A stretch of 64,000 nucleotides of DNA from Antilocapra americana (taxonomy: Eukaryota; Chordata; Mammalia; Artiodactyla; Antilocapridae), in NCBI GenBank assembly GCA_007570785.1, contig ML660774.1, forward strand, positions 13,668,719 to 13,732,718, given 5' to 3'. This document shows positions 48,227 through 59,654 of this stretch, one piece after another. Both the position numbers and the translations under genes were made by a program. A model generated the notes under the pieces. It saw only the letters and a program-made list of their open reading frames with translations. It searched no databases and was not told where the DNA came from. Positions within the stretch are counted from its first letter, which is position 1. Each line of letters starts with the position of its first letter.

Positions 48227-50185
48227 TATCTCCTTTTGTATGTCTTTATATTACTTTTTACATCCATATCATCAATTAGCTTAGAGCTCTGTAGGAAGTA
48301 AGAGAGTTACCACAATTGTATCATTGAGTATTGACATATTTCTAAGAAGAATGACCAGAATAGTTGACTTTAAGAATTAGTAATACTAAGACATATGCTC
48401 ATTGTAACTTTAAGTCATATGCCAGTATTTAGTTTTAAATATTTGACATGGTCAGCCTCCAATCTTGAATGATGTCATTGATATAAATTTTTTATGGCTT
48501 AGAAAAACCCTGCCAAGAAATAAATGTATTGAAAACATGTTGGCTTTCATAACATATTTTCATTTGGCATGGGTGGCAGTGTGACAAGCCAGTCAGGAGG
48601 GACTAACACCTGAAACTATGTAAAGGCATAGATATCTGGCAGATATGGACAAATAATCAAGTCTCTGGAGGTCAGCTAAGGCCAGAAGGAGTCATCTATG
48701 ATAGAGCACAGTCAATAATGACCAGCTTTTTGGGATGTTCCAAAGTTGATAAATATGTACTAATTAGGGTGATTGAACCCCATGGTAGCTGTTTCTTTCT
48801 GCTCTGTTTTGGAAATCCTGGTATTTATTGATATTAATTGTTGATAGTTGGAAAACATAGAACTTAACCCCTTAATGAAGCAGGATGGTGCTATGTCTTT
48901 TACGTCTCAAATAGATTTTCCATTTTTCAGCAGGCTAACATGTTGAAAAGATAAGGAAATATCCTAGAAACATTATTTCAATAATTTTCTCTAATAAATA
49001 CCCAGATATTTTCCTTCTAATGCCCTGTCCCCTTCTCCCTTATAGCACTCTCCCTCCTGCAATTTTTTTATACAAGTTTCTTTTCCTCTGTTTTCTCTAT
49101 GTAATTCCTCTCCTCCTTCCTTCTTTATTTCCTTCCTCCCTTACATTTATCTACTATAAATAAAATTCAACTTTCAAATGTTTTATCTTTTTAAGACTCA
49201 TATGCTTTAATATGGCATACGTCAAATCTAAATTTTCTATCGACGTAGAGTTGATACTGAGAGACCGTGTACCTGATGGTGTCCACTGGACTCTGACATT
49301 CAGGAAATTTAAGTGAATTCTTTTGGTGCTCAGTTCTTTTTCAAAATCAAAGTATCAACTGAGTTCACCCAGCACAACAAAATATAGTATCATTGTTTAG
49401 AATTAAGAAACTCAGGACATTTGAGATGCTTAAATGATAAGTATTCATGCTCCAGTAAGTTTTTCATAAGAATGATGCTTACCAAGATATAAAAACTTAG
49501 CAGAGCCAAAGAATAATGTTTTAACAATGATGTTTATATATATAATACATACATATGTTACACATATAACATATACATATATTATAATTAATATATACAT
49601 ATAACACATACATATATATATATACACACACACCTTTTCAATATAATTTAATGTAAAAATCTGGATTGGGTGTAATAACTTGTATAAGAGAAACACAATG
49701 ACAAAAATCCTTGCTTATATCCACTTAGTATCCCAATGCTTATTTTCTTTAAAATTGGCTGAAATTGACCTTACAAGTTAATGAAAGAACATGAAAGTGC
49801 TGTTAAAAACTTTTACTTAATATCTGTGTTGCTGAAATATGAAATATTTTCCTTGAAATCAAAGCTTAAATTTAATGACCTGTGTTCTTCGTTGTGATTG
49901 TCCTATACATTAATTTTAACTTATATTTCCCCTTTTGTGAACTCATCCACAGTTTTCAGATTATTAACTTTAAGGCCCATCAAGATAATCTGCACTTCAG
50001 CTCTCTGTTTGGAAATCACATCCCTGCTGTTCACCAGTGTAAAAACATCACTGCTCTGTTGCAATTATCCTGTTCATAAAATATGTTCAGAATAGTTATT
50101 CTCTTTACTCATTTTTTTTCTACTAAATTCTTAAGGTTTCCCCTATTATTGGAATTCACATTCTTTCTTTATTATGTTATTTAAA
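48227..50185. other. unique DNA (2 kb)
   Basis: Contains the AT/CA-rich microsatellite at 49535-49632. No gene recognised. Confidence 0.4.
49535..49632. repeat. (TA)n/(CA)n imperfect microsatellite
   Basis: Irregular TA- and ACATAT-rich tract ending in (CA)n. Confidence 0.85.
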
Positions 50186-50475
50186 ATTTTGTCTGTGCTG
50201 GGTGTTCCTGTGTTGCGTTGGGGGCTTTCTCTAGTTGTGCCCATGGGGAGGCTACTCTGCAGGTATGGTGGGTGGGTTTCTCATTGAAGTGGCTTCTCTT
50301 GTCGCAACACACAGGCTCTAGGGCTCAGAGTCTCAACTCACGGGCTCTAGAGCGCTCAGTAGTTGTGGCACATTGACTAAATCACCCTGAGGCATGTGGA
50401 ATCTTCCTGGAAATTGACTGCGTGTCCCTGCATTGGCAGGTGGATTCTTAACCACTGGACCAACTGGGAAGTCCC
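50186..50475 (-). repeat. CHR-type SINE, long form
   Basis: The minus strand reads 'gggacttcccagttggtcca', 'gtggttaagaatccacctgc', 'ccactactgag'-like text, 'gtgttgcgacaagagaagcc' and 'actagagaaagcccccaac'. It is the same type as 44175-44490 but more diverged. Confidence 0.8.
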
Positions 50476-51446
50476 TCATGTTCCTTCTTTGATGCTCACA
50501 GAATACAAGGACCATGGTGCTGATTGGTCTGTGCTTTTTCTGTTCATCTGGGGCAGCTATGGAAAAGTGGAGCCAAACCAAACCCAGGATAAACATCAGC
50601 TTTGTTGTTTGTCTAGCAGGAATCTTGCCACCTCAACCAGGAATATCAGGGTTCTGTAAGGAGCTGCTTGCCTTTTCAAGCAAGCTCAGGCAGCTGTCAT
50701 CTCTGCCATTTCTGCCTTTCTATTTATAAGCATGAATTTTCTTGAGAAAAATCGCTTTTGAGAAGCATCTTTTTATGAATTTCTCTGTTAGGCCAATTCT
50801 TAAAACATTGATTATTGGTATATAAAAGTAAAGGACAGAACTCTTAGTGTGCAATTTTCTTTTTCTTCTTTAAGCTGGAACTCTCATGTTGTGAGTGCAG
50901 TAAAGATTTTGATATCAGGAAATTAAAGCAAAAAATGCCATGTGAAGTAGAACAATGTTCTTTTCAAAGGGGAATTTTGAAATTTTTTTAATCTTTGATA
51001 ACGATAGGGACCATATTAAAATTGTATGTTGAATGCAATTAAATGCAGTAAGTAAGACAATCAAATTTTAAATTCAACTGTTCTGGTACAGAATATTTCT
51101 TACATACCTAAAATATAAGAGAATGTGCTTGAAATAAACATAATACAACAATGATATTATCATCATTAGTATTATTATTGCTAAAACTTTAACAAATTAA
51201 GCTTTTAATGTTGGAATTTTTAGCTTAAAAATCAACTTGTCATGTTGAAAAACATTCAAGGAATATATTCTGTCTTATATCATCTTTCTGAAGTTATTTA
51301 TATAGAAAACAAAGACTAAATAAATGTCACTAACATTCCCTACTCTGAGCACTATTTATTTATTTTTTTATTTAAAGAATCCAGAATTATATGGATAAGA
51401 CTTTGTTTCATGTAAATTGGAAGCCATGCTTTTTTTGCTCTATAGT
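50476..51446. other. unique DNA
   Basis: No gene recognised. Confidence 0.4.
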
Positions 51447-51458
51447 CTTGATTGAATT

Positions 51459-51661
51459 GGGGTGGCTCAGAGGGTAAAGCGTCTGCCTGCCGTGCAGGAG
51501 ACCTGGGTTCAATCCCTGGGTCAGGAAGATCCACTGGAGAAGGAAATGGCAACCCACTCCAGTATTCTTGCCTGGAGAATCCCATGGACAGAGAAGCCTG
51601 GTAGGCTACAGTCCATGGGGTCGCAAGGAGTCGGATACGACTGAGCAACTTCACTCACTCA
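51459..51661 (+). repeat. BovA2 SINE with TSD
   Basis: GGTGGCTCAGAGGGTAAAGC head to GATACGACTGAGCAACTTCA, with a CACTCACTCA tail. The exact TSD cttgattgaatt lies at 51447-51458 and 51662-51673. Low divergence suggests a fairly young copy. Confidence 0.96.
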
Positions 51662-51673
51662 CTTGATTGAATT

Positions 51674-52227
51674 ATTTTCATTAAAGGATACCAAAATATG
51701 TGAAACTCATGAATGACTTTTGCTCTTAATAATTATGTTATGTTTTCCTAATATCCCTTATACCTGTCCAATGACAAAATGGTAAGCACTCTGATAGCTT
51801 TTCAGTGTTCCTCCATGCCCACCAATTTTACAGCTTTGGCTTCTGAGCTTCTTATTAGCATTAGATTTGTTATTCCTTGCAGGAGAAGATTTCTTTATAG
51901 TGGTGACATTTTAATGGTTTTAAAAAGTCTCACTTATGCCTACTTATATTATGATGTGCCATTGGTTAAAACAATTTGAATTTCCTGTCTTTTTGCCCAA
52001 GACCCTCAGTGCTTTATGCTGTGGCCTTACCTGAGGCTTTTTGAGTCCCCTCACTACCACCCTCTTGCTTTCTGAAATTGAGGGGTACCTATTTCTTTCC
52101 TCTTGTCGATGTTTTCTAATTCTAGCAGATGTACTGTTTCCAGCTGCCAGGTGCACAATTCATTAGCCCCTTCAGGATCTCCAGGAGCCATTCCTTTGTA
52201 AATGACGTCAGCCACAAACCCAAGTGC
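51674..52227. other. unique DNA
   Basis: No gene recognised. Confidence 0.4.
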
Positions 52228-52437
52228 TGTGGTTCAGGAGGTGGTTCAGTGGTAAATAATCTGCCTGCCAAGCAGGTGATGCAGCAGAGGCGGGTTAGAT
52301 CCCTGGGGAGAGAAGATCCCTTGGAGTAGGAAATGGCAACCCACTCCAGTATTCTTGCCTGGAAAATTGCATGCACGGTGGAGCTTGATGCATAGGTTCG
52401 CAAAGAGCTGCACATGACTGAGCACTCATGCACACAA
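52228..52437 (+). repeat. BovA2 SINE, diverged
   Basis: GTTCAGGAGGTGGTTCAGTG head, CAACCCACTCCAGTATTCTT and CACATGACTGAGCACTCATG end. Confidence 0.92.
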
Positions 52438-52439
52438 CT

Positions 52440-53170
52440 TGAACTAACACCAAATCTCACCTAGAAACCCTAGACTCTCTCACAGGAGGGTTAAGACAAA
52501 CTCACAGAGTTCAGATCTCAAAATAAGCAGAGGTCCATGTGAGAAAAGCTTACCTGATATTCTGGAGAGAAGCCAAAGAGGCAACGGACCAAGCTGGCTC
52601 TTCAGGTACTACAACCTGCATCTAGCAGCCACACCTGGACTCTGCAGCAGCTGTCTTCAGGTCCCATGTTGTCACCAAAATTGTGAGGTGACAAAGCTAA
52701 AACAAGCTACTAATGCATTTGATGCTCTTTATTCAAGGGAAACCAATCCATGGATTAGGGAGTGCCTTGGCTCACAAGAAGTGTTGTCCTCCTCCCCAGG
52801 AATTTGGGGCAAAATGGATTTTCTAGAGCTTCAAAGAGGTAATGCAGAAACTGGGAACAATTGTCCAGGAGGTGAGGGATTTCCTTACAAGGACTGAAGG
52901 TCCTGTTTTCAAGAGGAAGATAAGTTAGCCAAAGTTGAGCTGGAGGATTGTACCTGATACATGTTCAATTTCCTTGACAGGTGTTTTTCATAAATGCAGG
53001 CTGACTTGGGTTGAGATGTGTGATGTGGGCCCGGCCAATGGGGCAGCCTTCATTCTGTGGGGTCTGATACATGAATCCACTTTATTGTATCTGATACTTA
53101 AAACATTATTTATACACTTTGACTGCTATTGTCTGGGAGGGAGAAAAATATATCTTTTACTCTCTTAGTT
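52440..53170. other. possible LTR/ERV-derived region, unclassified
   Basis: A moderately GC-rich block with a TGTTGTCACC start near 52668 and a minus-strand AATAAA (plus tttatt near 52729). That spacing fits an antisense LTR. I could not place a CA end or a TSD, and the family is unknown. Confidence 0.25.
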
Positions 53171-53474
53171 TAGTAAATGCTTGCCTGTGAATTAAATTGA
53201 CAAAAGGCAATTAACCGGAAGAAAAAAAAAGATTTATTCTTATGCATGGAAGGGCTAATAACAGTAGTAGATAACTTGATAAATGGTTATAGTTAAAAGC
53301 TTATATACCTGATTTAGTAGGATAAAGGGAAGAAAAGGCTTCTAGATGAGGAACAAATAGGTTTCTTTAGGAAAGCCTAGTGGGTTTTTAGGAGAACTAA
53401 CAGTACAAACTGGTCTTTCCCCCCAGAGATTTATGGTGGGTTCACTCTTGGTCTCTCTCCTGAGAATAATTTAA

Positions 53475-53694
53475 GACTTCCCTGGTGGCTCAGATGGTAA
53501 AGCATCTGTCTATAATGCTGGAGACCTGGGTTCAATTGCTGGGTCGGGAAGATCTCCTGGAGAAGGACATGGCAACCCACTCCAGTATGCTTACCTGGAA
53601 AATCCCATGGAGGGAGGAGCCTGGTAGGCTACAGTCAGTCCATGGAGTTGCAAAGAGTCAGACATGACTGAGCGACTTCACTTCACTTCACTTC
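53475..53694 (+). repeat. BovA2/Bov-tA SINE
   Basis: GACTTCCCTGGTGGCTCAGA head, CCCACTCCAGTATGCTTACC, GACATGACTGAGCGACTTCA and a (CACTT)n tail. Confidence 0.95.
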
Positions 53695-54642
53695 ATTTTC
53701 TAGAAGTTGCTGTTTTTAGTCAAGTAAGGGAAGCCTTGAGAAGGGTTCTTTCTGCATCTTTTGAATTTTAAGTGTCTTCAGCTAAAATAACCATCGTATC
53801 AACTCTGGGCTTTTCAGCAGGCTCCACACTGGAAAGTCTCCAATTTTGTTTCAGATGTCCTTGTGGCAAAATCACTAGCTGTGCTGATGATTAATAAAAT
53901 AAAATTTGAAAATATGAATTTAAAAGAAGACAATAGCCTGTAAACATATGGCAGACTAAGCTTTTGCTTAAGCAGCAACAATTGTTCTCCTGTGACATAG
54001 CTTACCATGCAACTTTATGTTCCCAATGGATTTGAAATTGCTCATTGGCTTTGAATTCCATCCCACAGAGAGTGAAGTAGAGAAGGAATCTTGAAGTGAT
54101 TTTTAATAAATGGAACAGATAGGGGTACAATTCATATATGACCCCCTGGGAGTTTTGCACAGTACCAAAAAAAGAGAGAACTTTTTTGGCTCAGTATATA
54201 ACTTGCTATTTTGTAGCTATAGAAAAATTTCATATGAAAAGAAAGCACTATGGGAGCAACTTCATTTGTTTAACTGCTACCATATCTGTCTTCCATCTCT
54301 GCACATCCAATTCTGTTATCTCAGTCATTCTGGGTAAACATTCAGAGAGGTTCATTTCCCCCCCCCCCCTAAATGTTGAAAGAACTAAATTATGCATTTT
54401 TAGTAAAAAAAATATTTGCTGAATGAAGAAAATTTCAATTAGAAATACCACAGTATGTAATATCAACCATTTCATCAAGTCAAGGCAAAATTAAAAGACT
54501 TCTGGATTAGTCAGTCTTCCAGAAGCCAGTACTGTTTTGCTTGTGAAAGCCGAGGTTACCCATACCACTACTCTGAAGTTACAGAGCAATTCTACTTGAG
54601 TTCAGTTTCCTGCCAGAAAATGACCTTTAAAACACATGTATA
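53695..54642. other. unique DNA
   Basis: A C run (ten or more) lies at about 54359-54369. No gene recognised. Confidence 0.4.
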
Positions 54643-55094
54643 TTTTAGTTGCTAATTTGTGTCCAACTCTTTTGTGACCCAATGGACTGTAGCCCACCAG
54701 GCTCCTCTGTGGATTTCCCAGGAAAGAATACTGGAGTGGGTTGCCATTTCCTTCTCCAGGGACTCTTTTTTAAAAAAAAAATTTTATAATTAATTTATTT
54801 TTTCCTTTAAATTATCGTGTTGGTTTTGCCATACATTGACATGAATCCGCCATGAGTATATATGTGTTCCCCTTCCCAAACCCTCCTCCCACCTCTCTCC
54901 CCATTACATGTAAAGTATCATATGTGAAATGAATTACCAGCCCAGGTTTGATGCATGATACAGGGTGCTCAGGGCTGGTGCACCGGGATAACCTAGAGGG
55001 ATGGAATCCAGGGACTCTTTCCAACCTAGGGATTGAAACTTGTGTCTTCTACATTGGCAGGTGGATCTTTACCACTGTGCCACAAGGGAAGCCA
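54643..55094 (-). repeat. BovA2 SINE split by an L1 insertion
   Basis: The two halves, 54643-54768 and 55008-55094, join into one antisense BovA2 ('tagcccaccaggctcctctg' ... 'gccatttccttctccaggga' / 'ctctttccaacctagggatt' ... 'ccacaagggaagcc'). The L1 interrupts it, with the TSD ccagggactcttt present on both sides. Confidence 0.93.
54769..55007. repeat. 239-bp young L1 tail with internal 5' inversion, inside BovA2
   Basis: 54769-54902 is antisense L1_BT 3'UTR ('tgttggttttgccatacatt', 'catgaatccgccatgag'). From about 54903 the orientation flips: 'atcatatgtgaaatgaatta', 'ccagcccaggtttgatgcat' and 'gctggtgcaccgggataacc' are L1 sense. The TSD ccagggactcttt (54756-54768 and 55008-55020) encloses both parts, so it is one insertion with a twin-priming type inversion. 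Confidence 0.93.
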
Positions 55095-56633
55095 AATACT
55101 TCTAAATTCTAGTTCAGAAAAACATATTTCACTTTTAAAAGCTTCAGATCCATTTGAAGTACAAAGGTATATTCTTTGTAGAAATTCAGCTTGAAATTGT
55201 AAAATTAATCCAATCAGTGTTAGAAATTGATAATGGAGACTTCAGTTCTTCCTCTGTGGCCAAGTTTAAATACATAAATCTGTATAAGAAGACTTCCTCC
55301 AAGATCTTTTCCTTGACCTCCTTGGATCTTGGCATTTAAGTTTTTGTTTCCTCTTGTTTTGTTCCACATATTTACACATACATCTTGCCTTGAAATGTTT
55401 TTTTGTCTTAGATATACACAAAACACTTTACATTTTGGAAGCCTAGGATCATCTCTTATATTGTTTTGCATTTGTAGGGTCTTGTAAATTCCATGTAAAA
55501 ATATTTTTTGTCCCATGATTCTGAAGATGAAGTTGTAAACATAAGCACCTTATTTGGGAAAGTGGGAATATAGGTTAGATAGCCATCTGTAGAGTTTATC
55601 TAACTTTTAATAGTATTTGAGAATATATGATTACTTTTAATAGTATTTGAGAATCACTATTTTCTCAAATACTAATAAGTTAGTAAAAGTAATCTTTGTT
55701 CTGAAAACACATTGGATGGAACGGATGATATTTTAAAATTAAAGGTTTCATTTCTTAAAGATTATATTTATTTAATCCTTTGATATCAAGTATATATTTT
55801 TAGGACATAATGGAAACAAGACTGGTTGCCTAGTCCAGTAACAATGTCATTAGAAAAGGTAGCTGTAAGCAGTCCTTTCATGCTCGTGGTATTTCTCTAG
55901 CTTCCACTGCTTTATCTCTTACTTAGCTGGTTCCACAAATTCTGAAGCTGACTAAGAGATATTTAAAATAAAAGCAGCAAACACAGGGATGAGCATGATT
56001 TGGCATTATTTCAAGTCCCATCAACATCTTAGTGGTTAGGATAAATAAAATTAAAGGTATTCAGAGAAATGAAAAGTGAGTTGAATGCTCTTAAACCATC
56101 AGAAATGATTTGTTATTCTATAGTATGGCCTAAAGTATGTTTTCATGAATTACTATCACTTGGTATGTAATAACTATGCAAATTTCTTAGTGCCATTTTT
56201 GCTTTTATTTTCTCATCTATAATTTCCATTGTCCAGTTGATGCTTTAAATGTAAAAGGCCTTTTGTTGGCTGAAAATATTTGGTCTCCTATAAAAAGGGA
56301 TCCTTTATTAAACTGTAACAAAATCTATGGAAAGGAAAATATAGTGTCATTAGTATGTCAGTTGTTCAATTTGTTGATCATTGCAAACATTTCATCAGTA
56401 AAATAATGTCAGGCGACTTGTGCAATTCCTTTGAAAGTAAATTCTGACCATTGATGCTTCAACTTTGGGTGTGCCAAAAATCAACCTGAATTGTTTATCT
56501 AGGAGAGCAAATGTCCACTGTGTAGTGTTTTTTTTTTTTCATCATGGATTTAGAGAAACACAAGTACAACTCCCGTCAACAGTTATTACATATTCAATAT
56601 TTATTAAGGATTCCCAACCGATGCATGCACCTT
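55095..56633. other. unique AT-rich DNA
   Basis: Holds the small duplicated hairpin at 55602-55693. No gene recognised. Confidence 0.4.
55602..55693. repeat. direct duplication plus imperfect hairpin
   Basis: acttttaatagtatttgaga recurs at 55602 and 55633. It is followed by an inverted copy (tctcaaatactaataagtta then gtaaaagtaatc), which pairs gattacttttaatagtattt with it around a short loop near 55658. Confidence 0.8.
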
Positions 56634-56850
56634 GGGACTTCCCTGATGGCTCAGATGGTAAAGAATCTGCCTACAATGTGGGAGACCCAGGTTCAATCCC
56701 TTGGTCAAGAAGCCTTTCTGGAGAAGGAAATGCCAATCTAATCCAGTAAGCTTGCCTGAAGAATTCCATGGACAGAGGAGACTGGCAGGCTACAGTCCAT
56801 ATAGTCCTTGGGGTCACAAAGAGTTGGACAACTGAGTGACTCTTTCACAC
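56634..56850 (+). repeat. BovA2/Bov-tA SINE
   Basis: GGGACTTCCCTGATGGCTCA head, 'aatctgcctacaatgtggga', GAATTCCATGGACAGAGGAG, and a GAGTTGGACAACTGAGTGAC end. Confidence 0.92.
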
Positions 56851-56877
56851 TTTCTTTTCCTATGTTGTACACCTATG

Positions 56878-57000
56878 CATTAGTCTACTTAATCTTCACA
56901 ACAATTCTATAGATAGAGACTCATATTCCCCTGATTGTTTAATGGAGAAATTGCCTGATACCACAAACATTGCAACTGGAGAGGTGATAATTAAACTCAG
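56878..57000 (-). repeat. MIR SINE fragment
   Basis: The plus strand has the antisense MIR layout: 'acttaatcttcacaacaatt', 'gattgtttaatggagaaatt', then 'aactggagaggtgataatta'. Confidence 0.6.
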
Positions 57001-57987
57001 TTTTTTTCACTTGAGTGTTCAAGATATGATCCCTACACTCTTCAGGGGTACTTCAACCACAGATTGTCTTAGTTTCTGAAATGGAGCTTGGAAGGCAGGG
57101 GCATTGTTGGAGCATTCTCTTAAACTTTCTTAAAGGAATGATGGAAGCCAAATTTGGGCAGAATGAGAGGTTGTGCTATGATACAGCTGTAATATGGTCC
57201 TCAGATAATACGGAGAAATTCTGCAGCTGAGATAGCCCTTCAGCCCTTTGGGTTGGGGGTTGGGATTCCTCTTTATTGGACTAGACTGTCTGACACTCAG
57301 GTGCACAACCTCAGATCATAATAGCCCAAGCTGAAGAACTGCTATAATAAGACTTGAAAGTGGTACTTAATGATTCCTAGATGACATGCCAGCAAATCTG
57401 TCACTTCAAATATCACTGTCTGCATCACAAGGAAAGCTGGGCAGCCTTATTGTAATTCACTGTTTTTATCAAAGAATCGTGAACCCTTACAAAGATTATA
57501 TTTGAAGGAGGAAATAGTCTGTGAATTTGGGGGCAATGAATATATGGGAGTCAACTGAGCATACCTCCAATTAAAAATGTAATTAAAGGAATTATTAAAT
57601 GTCATTTAGTTCATCCACTTTTCAAACAAATAGTATACCTAAAGCATCCTGGTTAAATAGGACTCCTACCTCTACCATTTACTGGTGTTAGTTTCTTCAT
57701 TATTTTTAAATGGAAAATTAGGCTCTGTTTAAAGGATTATGGTGAAGTTAAATAGAAAGATGTATAAAGACGAGAGTGTATTAAATATTACTAGAAGATA
57801 TTTAATAAATTTGTATCAAAACTATTAAAAATATGGAGCTAATAATCATAATTGTTTTTATACAGAAACTGTATTTGAACTTTTATCACCTTTCTAATTC
57901 AATTTATGTCCTCTCCAAGATAAGTACAGAAACTATATATAATATATATATACACACACATATACATATATATAATTGATATCTAAG
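57001..57987. other. unique DNA
   Basis: A TA/CA microsatellite lies at about 57938-57976. No gene recognised. Confidence 0.4.
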
Positions 57988-58796
57988 TTCAGTTGCTCAG
58001 TCGTGTCAGACTCCTTGCTACCTCATGGACTGCAGCACACCAGGCTTCCCTGTCCATCACCGACTCCCAGACCTTGCTCAAACTCATGTCCATTGAGTCA
58101 GTGATGCCATCCAACCATCTCATCCTCTGTCATCCCCTTCTCCTCCTGCCTCCAATCTTTCACAGCATTAGGGTCTTTTCCAATGAGTCAATTCTTCACA
58201 TCAGGTGGCCAAAGTATTGGAGCTTCGATTCAGCATCAGTCCTTCCAATGAATATTTAGGACCGATTTCCTTTCGGATGGACTGGTTGGATCTCCTTGCA
58301 GTCCAAGGGACTCTCAAGAGTCTTCTCCAATACCACAGTTCAAAAGCATCAGTTCTTCAGTGCTCAGCTTTCTTTATGGTCCAACTCTCACATCCATACA
58401 TGACTACCATAGCTTTGCCCATACAGACCTTGTTGGCAAAGTAATATCTCAGCTATGTAATATGCTGTCTAGGTTGGTCATAGTTTTTCTGACAAGGAAT
58501 ACGCGTCTTTTAATTTCATGGCTGCACTCACCATCTGCAGTGATTTTGGAGCCCAAGAAAATAAAGTCTGCCACTGTTTCCATTGTTTCTCCATCTATTT
58601 GTCTTGAAGTGATGGGACCAGATGCCATGATCTTAGTTTTTTGAATGCTGAGTTTTAAGCTAGCTTTTTCATTATCCTCTTTTACTTTCATCAAGAGGCT
58701 CTTCAGTTCCTCTTTGCTTTCTGCCATAAGGGTGGTGTTCTCTGCATATCTGAGGCTATAGATATTTCTCCTGGCAATCTTGTTCTAGCTTGACAT
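57988..58796 (-). repeat. BovB LINE 3' part, decayed reverse transcriptase
   Basis: Antisense BovB from GTTCAGTTGCTCAGTCGTGT to the palm region. The catalytic YADD region is just reached at the right end, where the product reads YAEN instead of YADD, so the active-site aspartates are lost. The frame at 58449-58727 carries KLSIQKTKIMASGPITS, the normal next block. Confidence 0.93.
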
Positions 58797-59405
58797 CTAG
58801 GATATTTTTGTTAATTTAACAAACATACACATTACGATCATGTAAGATACAATGGTCTAAATAACTTTAAAATTAGCTTGAACCATCCTAACAATGCAAA
58901 AACTAAGTATGATATTATTCCCACTGATATATAGCATTTGAAAATCTTATGCAAGATCACAGAACATCATGAGAGAGGTTTGAAACCATTCAGTCTACAT
59001 TGTTAACCAAAACATAAGTTCCCTCCTGGTCACTTAATCATGTCTATGTATCAATTTACAGTTTTCAAAATATTTTCACAAAATTCACTAGCTAGCTCTT
59101 GGCAGCAATCCTGTAATGTATGCTGGTCAGTAATATTGTTCTTAAAACAAGGAAGACTGATTCTATGAATATAACCAGACAGTCTTATACCTCCATGCAA
59201 AGCAGTGGGAGAAGCAGGAACCCCATCTAACATGTTTGGGACAGTAAGGAAATCCTCCCCAGATATATTAGGAAGTGAAATTATTGTTTAACCAGAGGAA
59301 ATAATCTTTTCAAAAGTTTCAGTGAGGATGCAAAATGCAGAGTTGCTTCCATTATAACAAACTATTCCCATTAATTGATTGGTCAATCATCATTTGTTTT
59401 GTTTA
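58797..59405. other. unique DNA with a possible MIR scrap
   Basis: 'attattcccactgatatata' and 'cttatgcaagatcacagaac' (about 58915-58965) resemble antisense MIR weakly. No gene recognised. Confidence 0.35.
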
Positions 59406-59654
59406 TACAATAAGTCCCCCTACATACAAACCTCCAAGTTGCAAACTTTCAAAGATGTGAAAGTGCTTTTGCATGTCCAATCGTGCAAGTTAGTTTACAA
59501 AGCTCGTGTACATTGTCAGCTGTATGAATCGTCTATAAGTGGTTGTGCCTTTGTGTACTGTATACAGTACAGTAGTACAGTATCTTTATTTCAAGTCCAG
59601 GATGTCTGAAAGCAAGCATAAAAGCAGTGGTGATGTTGCTGGTGCAGCTAAGAA

